The notes under the pieces were generated by a model, which saw only the letters and a program-made list of their open reading frames with translations, ran no database searches and was not told where the DNA came from. Of a stretch of 64,000 nucleotides of DNA, positions 11,141-23,973 are shown piece by piece; within the stretch, counting starts at the first letter, position 1, and each line of letters starts with the position of its first letter. Made by a program: the position numbers and the translations under genes. The stretch comes from Delphinapterus leucas (taxonomy: Eukaryota; Chordata; Mammalia; Artiodactyla; Monodontidae): positions 68,243,323-68,307,322 of the forward strand of contig NW_022098076.1 of assembly GCF_002288925.2 (NCBI RefSeq). Direction: 5' to 3'.

Positions 11141-12672
11141 TAGTAATAGGTCTTTTTAATACATTGGAATTAAATAATTGGTCTAATTTTGACTGTCCTT
11201 TTCAATTAATAGTGAAATGTATTTGTTTGGCTCTTCTGGAAATGGTATAGTGGTCAAGAAAGCTCTTCATGTGACCATTCACCTGAAAAATATATTATCA
11301 ATTAGATGTGACTTAAAAATGATTCTTAGACATAATCAGGGAAGTGTCATGGGAAATGACAATATTCTTCTTTAAAAGTTAAGAAAAAGAGAGAGAAGAA
11401 TACCATATAAGAAAAAGATAAATTAGAAAGCCCCTGGTATTAGTTAGACGTTTGTACCACTTTATCAGTATACTTGTGTTTAGATTGTTTCACTGTAATA
11501 GTTTTCTGTGGTTTAGCATCACAGAGAATTAGAAATTATAACAAGTTGCATTTCAGTTAGACTGGAACATAGAACAGTGAGTGATGGGCCATGGATATAG
11601 TTAGAGCCAGGTTTAAAAAATATCATGGCCTAGGCACATTTATAGGGATCATAATAGGTGTGATCCTGTTCTAATTTCATTGTTAGTGAAATATACAAAG
11701 TATCTCAAACATTAGCAAGAGGGTTAGGTTAAATAGTATTAAGTTAGTCATAATGAAAAAATGGCATCATATTTTCCTAAAGCAAATTCAATTTGAATTT
11801 CTCATGCTAAAAAAAAATTACATTTTATTGTATATATCAGATGTAAATGGAGACAGTCTGTGAAGAAGGATGTAAATGGAGTATGCATATTTAACCTTGA
11901 GAACATCCATTTTATTATTTTAAAATAACTATTTCAAGGTGAAAATTGCTTAAGGCTTCTGTATTATGTGGGGTTATTTTTCACATCACAAAACATATCA
12001 AAAACAGAGCAACCACTGGAGATTTTTGTAACAAATGAAATAACTGTGACTTTATGTCTTGTGATAAAATATATCAATAGTTTATTGTTTGAATAATTCT
12101 ACTGAATTTATTCAGAATCCTTTTTCTGGAAAGAGAAGGAGGAAAAGATAGTGAACAACTGCAGTTGCCTTCCCCCAATTATTACGCCCCTCAGAGGTTC
12201 TTAGATCTGTAGAGAAGGTTATGTATGTGGAGAATCTGCTCCCACCAGTGAGCCAAGGAGCCCTGGTTTAGGCCAAGGCATGTGTGAAAAATGTTCCTGC
12301 TCAGAAAAGTGCTGTTGACTTAGACAGAGTGGCACTTATTCAGGCCATTTCTGAACTCAGGTTGGAGTCCTCCAGATGGAGTGAAAACTAACCTTCAAAT
12401 GACACAGCTCGTTGGTGGTCAGATTTACTATTACATACCATCTTCATAAAATCTAGGGGTACATGTATCCACAGCAAAGGATATAGTTAACATACAAACA
12501 GTACTTCAAATCTGGGATAACTGTGTTATATAGTTAGTTATAATATAACCTAAAAATAGAATAAAAATGGACCCCATATTGGAAAAATCTATGCAACTCT
12601 AATAAAAATTTTATTTCATTTTACACTTAAATATAATTTACTGACTTTTATTCTATCATCACTTAAGTTAAT
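11141..12672. other. Unassigned AT-rich non-coding DNA
   Basis: No gene or nameable repeat in about 1.5 kb. There are a few A-runs, for example near 11811-11818, and one GC-richer patch at about 12170-12310 without recognisable content. Confidence 0.6.
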
Positions 12673-12918
12673 AAAATTGGAAATTTGGGCTTCCCTGGTG
12701 GCGCAGTGGTTGAGAGTCCGCCTGCCAATGCAGGGGACACGGGTTCGTGCCCCGGTCCGGGAAGATCCCACATGCCGCAGAGCAGCTGGGCCTGTGAGCC
12801 ATGGCCGCTGAGCCTGTGCGTCCGGAGCCTATGCTCCCCAACGGGAGAGGCCACAACAGTGAGAGGCCCGCGTACCAAAAAACAAACAAACAAACAAAAA
12901 AAACCCCAAAATTGGAAA
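12673..12918 (+). mobile_element. CHR-type SINE, short form
   Basis: The body starts at about 12687 (GGGCTTCCCTGGTGGCGCAG) and ends in an impure tail of AAAC repeats ending in CCCC before the right flank. Target-site duplication AAAATTGGAAA lies at 12673-12683 and 12908-12918, 11 bp and perfect. The tail has been partly converted to a CAAA microsatellite, a common fate of SINE A-tails. The 110-residue plus-strand frame and the two minus-strand frames here are translations of the SINE and not genes. Confidence 0.92.
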
Positions 12919-14254
12919 GTTAAACATTTGAAATTGTACACAAACATTATGATGACTCATCACCGAAGGTCTATAAAAGTTTCTTCTCCATTTCTGAGGA
13001 TAGAGAGGATAAAATAGAGAACAGAGAGGGGAAGCATATGGCAATACTTTGTGTAACTCCAGCTTTGCTTTGCTTTGTTATTTCTATGAGTCCACATCGA
13101 TGCTCTGTTTTATTTGTCGTTTATGAGTCTACACATACTTAATTACATAGTTCCACAACTACTCGTGATTGCTAAGGTCCACATTTATTAATACTTATAA
13201 TTCTTTGAACAAGATGGTGTGTGTGTGTGTGAGATTTACAAAGGGCAACTGCCTTTGCATGGACTCCTAAAGGAAGTACCAAAAAAAAATGTAAGTCCAA
13301 ACCAAACTACAACCTCATTGGCCCTTGTTTCATTATCTTTAAAATGAGGATAGTTGCCAAACATCTCTCAAGTTTTTTGTGTTTTGTTCTGTTTTGTTTG
13401 TTTTAGATCTAAGAACCTGGAAGTCAAATTAAGGCTATCTTTTAGGACCAGGATGTATTGTTCCTCAGGAAGTAACAAAATGAACAAAATGCTCTACATG
13501 CCACAATTGTAACTCCAATGAAAAAGGCAATGTGTACAGACTTACCATGCCTAAGAGATGTCTAACACCTATGGGTCGTATCAGCCATTCTTGAACTAAG
13601 GGGCATAAAACTAAGCGTTCATGAAATTTTAAATCAATGTTAAGTCATCCCACTAGTTGATACTGGGATAAACAACATGAATAGACATGGGCAATGCACT
13701 GAATTTATTTGGAAGAAGATGTCAATGAAAATAATATCTTACAGACCCTTATTTATTTTATTGTATATTACAGTATACACAGTGATTTTATCATGATGAA
13801 TTAAACACTATTATATTGTGTTTAGATTTATCCATCTAGATGATTGTATGTAGGCTGTGTACATTTTCATAGAGTAGGTCACTTTTTAAGTATCTTTGAA
13901 AACGTCAATAATCTCATTTTTAAGGTAGAGAATATGAGACCTTAGTCACTATATAATTTTTATTTGCTTGCTTGCACAGTGCAAGATATCCCTACTGTCC
14001 AGAAAATTATGTGGATTAAGGGAGTGATCAATAAATATTTTTGAATCAATGAATGGTTTTAGAGAAATTAGTTTAAAACCCCCAAAAGTTTAACACAACC
14101 TGTTTAGTACTATACCAAAAAGGAAATAATCACTCTCTTTTGGGGTGGTAAGATTTGAAGAAATCAGCACTGTCTCTTTCTCTTAAAAGGAAAAAAAAAA
14201 AATTCCATATGTCTAAAACACACAATCTTTACCTTTCTTTAAGACACATTAAAC
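12919..14254. other. Unassigned non-coding DNA with a (GT)n tract
   Basis: Nothing gene-like. A short (GT)7-8 microsatellite lies at about 13216-13231. A GTTTTGTTCTGTTTTGTTTG patch at 13381-13401 is low complexity. No named interspersed repeat was recognised. Confidence 0.6.
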
Positions 14255-14395
14255 ATTAGCACTCTCCCCTCTTATTGAGTCCTTGGGAAAGTCATTTGAC
14301 TCTCTGGGCCTCAATTGTCTAATCTACAAAATGACAGGATAAATCTAATTGTCTCCAAGACTGCTTCACATTCTATGGTTAATTGAAAGGACATT
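14255..14395 (+). repeat. MIR/MIR3-like SINE fragment
   Basis: CCTTGGGAAAGTCATTTGAC, then CTCTGGGCCTCAATTGTCTA and ATCTACAAAATGACAGGATA follow the MIR-family core, where the consensus reads CCTTGGGCAAGTCACTTAAC and CCTCAGTTTCCTCATCTG. The downstream phrase CATTCTATGG fits MIR3 rather than MIR. The edges are approximate. Confidence 0.7.
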
Positions 14396-14584
14396 GCATT
14401 AATTTCATACTTTTGCACAAATCAGTTTGTCATGTTAAATAGCTATTTGTCCAGTAAAGGTTTCAGTGATTAGAATGCTGACAGATAAGTTTTTTTATTA
14501 AGGAAAACTGAATGTCACAAAGGAAGGTTGGAATGATGTGTCTTTCAGAGGAACACAGGTATCCATTGTGAGCATCTACTTTAT

Positions 14585-14760
14585 ATTCAGCAAATGTTTA
14601 TTAAGAATCTGTTATGAGCCTCTGACTGTGATGAGCCATGTTAGCAGAAGGAAGAAAAACACAAGACTGCATCCGTACCCTCCAGGACCTTGTTCTGGAG
14701 TTGAGGAATTCAGCGCTTTCACATCGTTTGGATAACTAAACAGGGTATACGTGAACACTT
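14585..14760 (-). repeat. L2 3'-end fragment (antisense)
   Basis: CAGCAAATGTTTATTAAGAA at about 14588, followed by a TATGAGCC phrase and a CCAGGACCTTGTTCTGGAG block, resembles reverse-complement L2, which reads as an ATTTATTGAGCACC head and then a CCTCATGGAGCTTACATTCT block. The match is loose. The frame at 14538-14735 is not supported as coding. Confidence 0.5.
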
Positions 14761-16316
14761 ACCACATCACCTCACTAATTTACCTATTAAAGTACTTAGG
14801 GGAGGAAACATATATGTGATAGACTTAAATAAGAGCCAAGTTATAATACGGTTATGTGCGAAAATGGGTGATACAAATAATCAGAGCTGTTGGAAAGGTG
14901 AGACTAAGACAAGGCTTTAGGAAAAGATGGATGCAACTCTACACACATGGCAGATATTTGCCCTTCTCATAGCAAGTGTGGATTTTAAAAAGAAAAGAAC
15001 TGCTTTTGAAAAAATTTATTTTGCAGTAGACAGGCAAAAATGTTTTATTCACTAATATATATGATGCCATGTTTTATTTCTTGTGTAGTAAGTCTTAAAG
15101 CAATCCATCAGACTTATGGAGAAAACATTTCTCATAAATCCTTTAAATTTCTTGTTAGCTCTAGGTGATCTTCATATATCCATTAAATTCTCTGAGAATG
15201 TCTTCCACTTCAAATGTAAGTCCTTTGGAAGGCACGGTGCTTTGGAAAAGAAGGGAAGAGGAGGGCAGTGTGCCCAAAGGATTTGTTGTACTATTTTTCA
15301 AAGCAGAGGCCAGCTGTTTGGGAACTAGAATTAAAATGTAAATGATCAAAGGGGAATAATTAGAGCCATTCTTTTCAGACAATGTCCAATGCAATCACAG
15401 TGAGAAAAGGATTCAGGGAGATTTTCTACTATGCACAAGTCACAAATGAATTGAAAGGCTAGGAGGGAAGTGATTTACAAGGAACTAAGTGGGCACAACC
15501 TACAGATTGTCTAATACTCTGGGCAGTTGAATTAATAGAGGAACGGTACTTCGTATTCTGCTGGGACTGAATCCAAATGACAAGATAACCGTGCACAGAA
15601 CTGAGGAAGTCACTGCATTAGTGCCATAGCAGGATTGTAAATTGAACTATAGTGCTGGCATGAGTTACATTTCAATTCATGTGGTTTTATGAATCAAAAC
15701 AGTGGTCTTTGAATACAATATAGGCAGTGCCACATGGGAACAAAATAGGAAGATTATGCAAGAGCTTGGTCAAAATTTTTTATGTTCACCATAGAACAAA
15801 AATCTATGAAAGCATTCAAATGCAAGGATTTTCACAAATAAATTAGTTTTTATTTGTATTTTTATACAAATTTAAGTACTTCAGAAAAAGTCCAAAGGGC
15901 TACACATAACTCATATAGGTATATGCTTATTTGAACTGATCTAATCCTAGTATTTGGTGTCAATCAGACATTATGGTTCTGTAATGAAGAAATCAGATAT
16001 CAATGAGGAAAGAAAAGTATAAATATATTGATTTATAATTGGGTTTTACACAAACTACGGAAGTGAAGGAATAATAGAACTTTAAGATTTTGGGGTCTGG
16101 GGGAGTTTATACACATTTTTATGAAACATTCATCCATGACTTTGCCTTTCATATGACCATAAAGTTTATATGAGCTAACAAATAATTTCTTTAGTGTTGA
16201 AACAGCTAAAGACCAGGTCTCAGTTAATGCTTGAAATAGTAAGGGGTTTGACTAGCAAATAAATGTTTAATTACCAGCTTAAATTTTGGCATCTCCCCTC
16301 TCCCCCCAACATCACC
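14761..16316. other. Unassigned AT-rich non-coding DNA
   Basis: No exon or named repeat recognised. Two overlapping open frames on opposite strands at 15116-15394 show no motif. Most of the interval appears to be unique sequence. Confidence 0.55.
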
Positions 16317-16348
16317 TACACACACATACACACACACACATACACACA
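16317..16348. repeat. Imperfect (CA)n microsatellite
   Basis: CACACA blocks are interrupted by TA steps. They are followed by a short GTTTGGTTTGGTTT patch. Confidence 0.85.
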
Positions 16349-16554
16349 GTGTTTGGTTTGGTTTCGATCCATCACTCTTACTGGTTGATTTCTTCTGTTT
16401 TCAAAGCTTTACAATCACCTGTATTCTGACAACTCTCTAATCGGTATCTCCAGTTTGGGCTTCTTTCTGAGAGTCAGACTCATATACTCCACTGCCTGCC
16501 AAGTGGCTCTACTCAGTGTTCTGTAGGCACCTGAAACTCATCATGTTCGTCAGG

Positions 16555-17410
16555 AAACTTATTTCAACATCCATTCTACATTCCTTTTACAGTCCCTATT
16601 TTAGGTAATGGACCTATTCCAAGTCAGAAACCAAAAGTTATCCTAGACTCCTAATGTATTTCCAAAATATAAATTTCTTTCAAATTTTTCTTCTTTTCCA
16701 CTCTACTCTTACTGAATTGATTCTCCAGTTATTGATTTTCCTGCCTCCAGTCTTTCTACATTATATTCAGTCTTTAGATGAACCAAAGTGATCTTTCTAA
16801 ACTGTATGTCTAACCAGATCACTCTTCTGTTTAAAATCCTCCCTTCAGTGTCTTTTTCTTTTTGTGGTACGCAGGCCTCTCACTGTTGTGGCCTCTCCCG
16901 TTGCAGAGCACAGGCTCCGGACGCTCAGGCTTAGCGGCCATGGCTCACGGGCCCAGCCGCTCCGCGGCATGTGGGATCTTCCTGGACCGGGACACGAACC
17001 CTTGCCCCCTGCATCGGCAGGTGGACTCTCAACCACTGCGCCACCAGGGAAGCCCCCTTCAGTGTCTTTTTAACATGACCAGTAAAGCCATGGAAATCTA
17101 TAAGCATGCTATCTCTTCCATCTTATTTTCAGCCACTCCTTGCCTATCTTTTTGGCCTCCCTCACAACTACCAAACTGCTATAGTTCTCCCCATGCATTA
17201 CTTGCCCTATCCTTCCCATTATAGATTTTTTCCCTATGACTAATTGCTTTTCATTTTCCAAAACCAGGTCAGCTTTTTTATTTCTCTCCTACTGGATATT
17301 TATGCTTCTTGAGGGAAGGAACTATCATATTCATTATTGTAAAGCCAGTACCTAGCAGAGGGCCTGGCACACACTACACACTCAGTAATTATTTGTTGAA
17401 CTGAACAATA
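16555..17410 (+). repeat. L2 LINE, split by a SINE
   Basis: A long sense L2 copy. Its landmarks are AAAGTGATCTTTCTAAACTG then a CAGATCACTC phrase and AAATCCTCCCTTCAG (about 16786-16847), the 3' unit GCTTCTTGAGGGAAGGAACT at about 17304, and the end motif CCTGGCACACACTACACACTC with a TTTGTTGAA tail (about 17361-17400). The CHR SINE at 16841-17071 interrupts it; joining the flanks across the SINE restores the L2 reading order. The pyrimidine-rich parts give chance serine/leucine frames. Confidence 0.75.
16841..17071 (-). mobile_element. CHR-type SINE, short form, inside an L2
   Basis: The minus-strand element has its head at 17054 and a very short tail (TTTTTCTTTTTG on the plus strand near 16853-16864). 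Target-site duplication CCCTTCAGTGTCTTTTT lies at 16841-16857 and 17055-17071, 17 bp and perfect within the ambiguity of the T-run. The perfect duplication points to a fairly recent insertion, although the A-tail has been shortened. Frames of 63-120 residues over it are SINE translations. Confidence 0.92.
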
Positions 17411-20400
17411 CTGGTTTATGGTCTGTTCACCTTTTGCTACTGATTGATTAAATAGGTGCTTGTCTACTACATTGAGTTTCCATCCTGGGAGTTAACATTG
17501 GTCAAATACTTAAGTATACCAAGTAATTTCCTCATGATTCTTGACTTATGCTCCCAGTCTCTTCTCCATCCATTCTCAAAGAGCAGTTACTTCATTTTTA
17601 CACCCAACCCTGGGTAAACTAAAGGCTTCTTTACCTTAGATAATTGCTTTCTCAGTGGGTTCCTGTGAGAGTTTGCTGTGATGGAGAACTTAAATGGCAA
17701 TGAGATTAGCATTTCATAAGGTCAACAAGGATGCTAGTATGCTTGAAATCTATATTGTTTTAGCTTAAGTTAACTTAATTTAATGGCAATAAATGATTTA
17801 CCAAGAAGATTAACCATTAAAACCGGCAAACTGATCAGAAGTTTAGGGTATTTGTTTCAAATCAGTGAAGGAAACTAGGGCCTCCAACTTGAAGTCTTTC
17901 TTGGGGAATAAAATATGAAATTTGTATGACTTTTGCATTCAATATTTGTCTTTGATCTAGGATTAATTATAATGTTCAGTCTCAGTGAATAAGAAAATTA
18001 ATAATTTATGCCTAAGTAATATATAGTGAACATATTTGGAATACTAATTAGTATCTTGTAATTAAAAGACTTGAATTACATCTATGTGGCACTCTCAGGT
18101 CAAGTATGAACGTACATTCCAATTAAATCCAGCCAGTCAGTGTTATGTATGAGGAGGCAGAGCTATCTGTCTAAAATTTGAACTTGAGCTGGGTTGATAA
18201 TTTGAATCGAGATCTTTAGTAAGTTTGTGGTTACAGATTAATAAAATTACTTTAAAATAGTTTGTTAGAGGGAAAATGAAAATTACAGTATAATTTAGAT
18301 CCCATCACAGTAACTTCTACAGGGGTATGTAAGTTATTTATTTAACCTGGAATTTAATTATAATAAATATTTTTCAAACAGAGCCATCATTGAGACTTAG
18401 TTTGCTATTCAAATATCCTTGGAAGAAATGTGAAAAATGTGAAAAACACTTGGATTCTGCATTAAAATTTTTAAATCCGGAGCAAGTTTTAAATAGTGCA
18501 TTTTAAAATTCAAAAAATTTTATAAAATGCCACACTTTCAAAAATATTTGGTTGTTACATTTTAAAAAGCATAAATCAAGGAACTGTGAAGATGATGGAT
18601 TATCAGCATTACTCTGAAGAAGACGTGGTTCATCATTTTAGTTTGTATACCACCTTTTGTCTGATTCTATAATTAGTGAATTTCCAAGAATTATATGGTT
18701 TTAAAGCCTTTGGAATTAAAGCATAATATTTCTGGATCATTCAGATTTGGATTTATGATCTATGAGAATATTCAGATTGTGATACCTAGTCACATAGTAT
18801 CTAGTTAGCTCCACTTAAAAATGGCTCCCTCTTTAAGAAATTTTAAAAATCACTAATAAAGCACTGTCCTATTCTAGCATATCTAATGGGCAATAAGGAC
18901 ACTAATATCATTATTGTCTTTTTGCTCTCTAGAGAGGGGTTTATGTTTACACTTAAAAAAAAAACCAACCAAACTGGGATGGGATGAACAATGTAAATTT
19001 CTGATTTGGCAAGGGAGATAGTGAATATGTATGAAAGTAAAACCTACATCATAATCATTGTTCAGAATAGATCGACAAGAGTGTGGTTTCAGTGTTTGTG
19101 TTTTCTTAAAACCCTAAAGCTATGTGGCATTGGCTTTTCTGCAGAGAAATTGCAACACATTTAAAACATGTAGCCAAAAATATGGACAGAGCAAGAGAAG
19201 AGTTGGTACTCTTGTTTCTTATGGAAAAGCAAAATCACTCAGAGCATAAGATTCTGCTGGGCACATAGACAGTCTGCACTGAGAGAGTAAGATGTCATTT
19301 TTATGTGACATCTTAACTATGGTGGCTTATAATATATGATGGAGAAAATCATGTTCTACCAACAGGACTGAACTTGGGAATAATAATCAGAAGCATTGGC
19401 AAACCATTCAGACACCCACATCTTCCAAGAAAATTACTCATAGCAATTTTGCATTGAGGTATTAAGCAGCATGTTTTAATAATATGTGGTTTAAAGTCAA
19501 CCAGAAAAAAAAGCAATTCTTTTCTTTTTGTCTACAGACCATGAAACATACCATAAAGTAAATGAACAAAAAAGCCACATTTTTTTTTTGGTGGTCATAA
19601 CCTAAGTAACTCTGCTTCCTGCCTGTTATAAAGTGCCATAAAAAAATTAGTTTTCCATCACAAGATGCATCTGCAAGATGCCAAACAACCAAATGCTAGA
19701 AAATGTTTGGATTTGGGGGGTTGGTAATTGTTTACAATTGGCTCAGTTTAATGCCAAACTATGGTTATAAGCTTGACGTGTTTTTAGAAAAAGTGAAATT
19801 ATTTTAGAAAAGTGTCACTTTTCATATACTTTCTCGCAGTTCTATTCATTGACTAACAAACAGAAGTAAAGGAAACTTTAGTAGACTGCTGAGTGTGGTC
19901 CTGGCAGACCATACCTGGTTTTCTTTAGATTCATGTCAACCTTTAGTCAACAGTTTGATTGTAGTTGCATCCAAGGGTCTGCCTTGGATTATTTTCCTCT
20001 TTTGACTTACTTAGCTTTAATGTTGCAGTGTATATTTTATCCTTTTAATTGAAAAAGAAAAATCCCAAGGATAGCTTGGATATATTTACCCTCCCATCAC
20101 CAATTTCAGTTTAAAAAAAAAAAGCTGCTACATTAAATTATTTTGAAAATGTTGGATATTTAATGAATAAAAATGAAACACACTTTAAATTTACAATGGT
20201 GGAAATTTTTTTTGTGTTGATAGTCAACCTAGAATTACCTGGACGTGAATGAGCCAAGGAAAACAATTTTATAGTAACAACAAAAGCACCTAAAATTATG
20301 TTATTAAAATGAGTGGGAGGGAGAGGAGGTTCTAGCTGTCCTCTCTCCACCCAAGTGTGAATAAACACACCTTGTTTTTTTCAGATCCTGGTAATTGTTT

Positions 20401-21557
20401 CCTTCTTTGTGAAACTAACAGCAGAGAGAGTCAAAGAGCGTGTTCCCTCATCCTACTATTCCATTTAAGTAAATTCTGCAGAATTTAAAATCTTTGGCCT
20501 CCTGTGGAAATTTAATTAGTCCATGCCAAGTTCAAGGACGGAAAGCTGTATTCATTTTCCAAGACTTCAAAGCTTTGACAGTGTCAGTTGGATAGCAGAT
20601 ATTTTCCTGGATCTTACCTATCTAGGTACTGTAGGTAGTTTAGGTCCTTTAAGGCCAGCGATTCTTTTCTTCTGGCAAAGCTGCAGTTTGCCACTGCCTA
20701 CATCTTGCTTACCCTTTCTGGAGCTAATATCTAGCTAAATAACTGGAGGAATGCAGTGAGACACCAAAGTACCTGCCTGGCTTCTTTTCCCAGACCTGAG
20801 CTCTACATGGACCTGAGACTGTGGCCTTCCTAGTGTCTAGACTAAGACATCCTTTGTGTTCAGCTCTAAGTGATATTCCACTCAATTGATCGTGAACTTT
20901 CTATTTGGTAAAAATGTGGCTTTTTAGTGGCTCACAAGCCTTCAAGTTTGATCATATGCAGGAGATCACCTTCATGGAACTACCAAATCCTACCCCACCA
21001 ATATACCTTGAACCACTAAGGTTTTGGTAGCCATGTCTCCTTAAACTACCTGTTGTGGCTCCTTGAAGACCTTTTCCACTTGGCTGGGGCTAAAACATAA
21101 CATGATACATAGTGCCAAGCTACAGAAATCTCCCTTGCACTTTATTAAAACTTCCTCATTCGTATGGAGAAAGTTTTGCTAAAAATCCAAGTGGCTAGTG
21201 AAAGAAGCAATATCGTTTAGTCTAGAAAGTCTCAAGGGACGCACGTGGTGTTGGAAAGGGCAGCCATGGATGTTTTGATACCCCGCTAACTCCCAAGGGC
21301 CATGCAGCAGATGATTATCTAAGCCGATGTCGGGTTATTTCTGACCCTCTAAATTTGGGAGACCTGTACTATCTGCTTCCAAATGAGAAACAGAGAGCCA
21401 GTTATGTCCTGATCACTCAGATATTCCATGCCCTAGCTCAGAGAGATGCAAGCCATTCTCCTGCATGCCTGCCAAACTAGAATTCTTAATAATGCCAAGG
21501 ATGACTAGAACAACATCCCTGGACCACATACTTGGACTCCAGAGTCTTCACTGGTTG
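17411..21557. other. Unassigned AT-rich non-coding DNA (4.1 kb)
   Basis: This is one of the longest blocks in which I recognise neither genes nor repeats. A near-palindrome, GAAAAGTGTCACTTTTC, is at about 19808-19824. The open frames at 19462-19692, 20138-20368 and 20523-20738 are small and have no domain. The stretch 20390-20620 looks like ordinary unique sequence that could contain conserved non-coding elements, which cannot be judged without alignment. Confidence 0.55.
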
Positions 21558-21970
21558 TATTAATTTCTTGTGGCTGCTGTAACAAATTACCACTAATTTG
21601 GTGCCTTAAAATGATAGGAATTTATTCACTCACAGTTCTGGAGGCCAGAATTCTGAAATTAAGATGTAGAGGTTCTAGGGGAGATTCCGTTCCTTGCCTC
21701 CTTCAGCTGTAGCTTGTGGGTACATCACTCTGCCTCCGTTATCACATGGCCTTCTCTTCTGTCTCTAAAATCTCCCCTGTGTGTCTCTTATAAGGACACT
21801 TGCCATTGTATTTAGGGTCCATCCTGATAATATAGGATGATCTCTTCATCTCAATCTTTAACTTAATTACATCTTCAAAGATTCATTTTCCAAATACAGT
21901 AACATTCACAGGTTCTGGTGATTATGGTGTGGACTTATCTTCTGAGGGATCATCATTCAGCCCATTACTC
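21558..21970 (-). mobile_element. MLT1-type MaLR LTR (antisense)
   Basis: The plus strand reads TTAATTTCTTGTGGCTGCTG, CAAATTACCAC, TTTATTCACTCACAGTTCTG, GAGGCCAGAATTCTGAAATT and later CTTATAAGGACACTTGCCAT and CAAATACAGTAACATTCACA. This order is the reverse complement of a MaLR (ERVL-related) LTR of the MLT1 group. Such LTRs flank non-autonomous retrovirus-like elements that amplified early in mammalian evolution; here only a solitary LTR is seen and no internal coding region. Sequence divergence is high, so the subfamily is not assigned. Confidence 0.8.
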
Positions 21971-22224
21971 TGGTCTTTCCAGAAAATGTGGTAGCCACTG
22001 CATACCAGTGGTGCTTATGCCTGTGGTTTTTGGACTAGAGAGATATGAAGACACCGTACCTAAAGCCCACCTTCATAATGTCATTATTAGAGTCCCACAA
22101 CTAACTCTGATATTTCTTGAACCTACTTGCATTCAGTCCACTTTGATTTAATGCCTGAATTTCTAAGGGTTAGAAATGGAACTACCCAAGTTCAGCACCT
22201 TGGCCTGAAGAGGCAACTGAAGAT

Positions 22225-22345
22225 CTAACTCTTAGACTATAAATTCCTTGAGTCTTATTTACCAGTATATCACCTGGCACATTGGCTGGATCATAGTAGA
22301 TGCAGAGAATACGTTTTCTTAAATGAAGGAAGGAACAATAGGGTC
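22225..22345 (+). repeat. L2 3' end
   Basis: ACTATAAATTCCTTGAGTCT, then CACCTGGCACATTGGCTGG and ATCATAGTAGATGCAGAGAA match the L2 3' terminus, where the consensus reads as a CTCCTTGAGGGCAGGGACT block and then CCTGGCACATAGTAGG. It ends near AAATGAAGGAAGG. Confidence 0.7.
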
Positions 22346-23973
22346 AGAAAGCTGTTTCAGACCCGTTTAGCAAGGAACAAGCTGTCGTGCTCCTTATCCC
22401 AGAACTACAGAAATGCTTTTGAGAAGGACAGATTAAGAAAACCAGATGCTCAGAGAAGCTTTTCCCTCTCCTCTCTATAACCAAACCCTACGTTTTCATC
22501 TCAAGTCCCACCCCCTCCATCAAGCCTTCCCACCTTCATAGTCTATACCAGTGACCTCAAACTATTTTGATAGCATACCCTATTACTAAAACAGCAGTGA
22601 ACATACTACCTAATGCATATTAATTTTACTATATTTTCAAAAGTTCTGTAGATTGAACTGTTATATAATTATAAATCTAAAGAGAGAAATTAAAAAGTGA
22701 ATTAAGTGTGAAATAAAGAATGACTTTTTCCTTGAAAATCACAATGGCTTTATTAACATCTCAAAGGAAAATATGAGTTTCATTATTAATGAATTTGGAT
22801 ATAAATCTATATTGTAAATAACCATCTTGATGATTTCTGGTTTCTTTGTCTGACTTCTTGTCAGATGTGTATAGGCTTTCATTGTCTTTATCTGAAGAGA
22901 TTTTAGATTAAAGGCTAGAGGCATTCTGTTTTTATTGTTTTTTTCCATGTACTTTGATTCCAGTATTATCTTCCATTTTCTGTTTCTCAATAGAGACATT
23001 TTAAATTCACTTACCCATTTTGCATCAGAGTGTTTAAATAGAAACCTCATATCCACTGACCTGGGCACATGTAAACTTACACATTTTATAAGCCAAGAGC
23101 ACTGAACAAGTGGAAACTGCTCTCACTCCCTTTATTAGGGACCATGCAGTTATCTGCTAGATAGGTAACGTAGTCTTGGTAACATGTGGCATTTGACATA
23201 TAGACCAAGTGAAGGGGTCAATGTTAACTTACATATTAAATATTAGTAACATTTCATTTCATTTTTCCCTCTTAAGAAAAAAATTATAAATGGAATTTCT
23301 AACATTTACTTCCTACACTGCAGTGCAGCTCACATATTTTTACTATATCACTTAGTACTTGAATATCTAAACCTTTTTATTATTTGGCTTTGCTCAAGTA
23401 TGTTTATATACGTACTCCTCAGAATATCTGTAAAGAACATGAAGGTCATATCTTAGACATCAGTACCTACATATCATCTGAAAGCACCTGTAAATAATGT
23501 TCAAAAACAGTATTTAATTAAGGTCTATAGCTAATTGGAAAACCCAATTTCTCTATGATTTTTTTTGATTCATTGTAATAATTTTAAAAATCAGAATCTA
23601 ATAGGAATCATCTTGATGTAGCTTATTAAAATAGGCGGTATAGTAGATGGTATGAAAAAAATATTTGAATTGTCTTGCAAACTATGGGCTACTATACAGT
23701 AGTCAGCTATAATTATTAGAATTTCTAAGCTCTTTTGTGAAAGAGTTTTCTTTTTTTCAAAGCTATTAGCAAGTTTGAGTTTTACCTTTTATTTCCTCTG
23801 CTGAGTAAGACAGTATCCCTTGGACTGGTAACCTGAGAGATATAATCCAAATCCACATAATTTGAATCTGAACAACTGAGTTACTTATTCACTGATACTG
23901 CCATATTATACCTTTTGGTACTGAGGGTTTGTTAAAATGAAGTTGGGCCATGTTAAGGGGGAAAGAAATTTAT
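22346..23973. other. Unassigned DNA with a weak DNA-transposon-like edge
   Basis: CCAGTGACCTCAAACTATTT at about 22548-22567 recalls the terminal repeat of hAT elements, and the minus-strand frame at 22739-23068 is 109 residues long. However, I find neither transposase motifs in that frame nor a matching right end, so I leave the stretch unassigned. The rest is AT-rich without features. Confidence 0.45.

Noticed and set aside
10918..11159. Open frames of 60-130 residues with wording like HRLRTRRLSGHGSRAQPL or VESPPADAGDTGSCPG, seen at this site and at each short-form SINE
   Set aside because: They are translations of the SINE body in different frames. The same peptide recurs at ten loci and in both orientations, and each lies between SINE target-site duplications.
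19808..19824. Near-palindrome GAAAAGTGTCACTTTTC considered as a regulatory site
   Set aside because: It is a single short palindrome in AT-rich DNA without related motifs nearby; chance is enough.
22739..23068. 109-residue minus-strand frame, Lys/Ile/Asn-rich, considered as a hAT transposase remnant
   Set aside because: No transposase motif can be seen and no matching right terminal repeat was found; AT-rich composition explains an open frame of this length.
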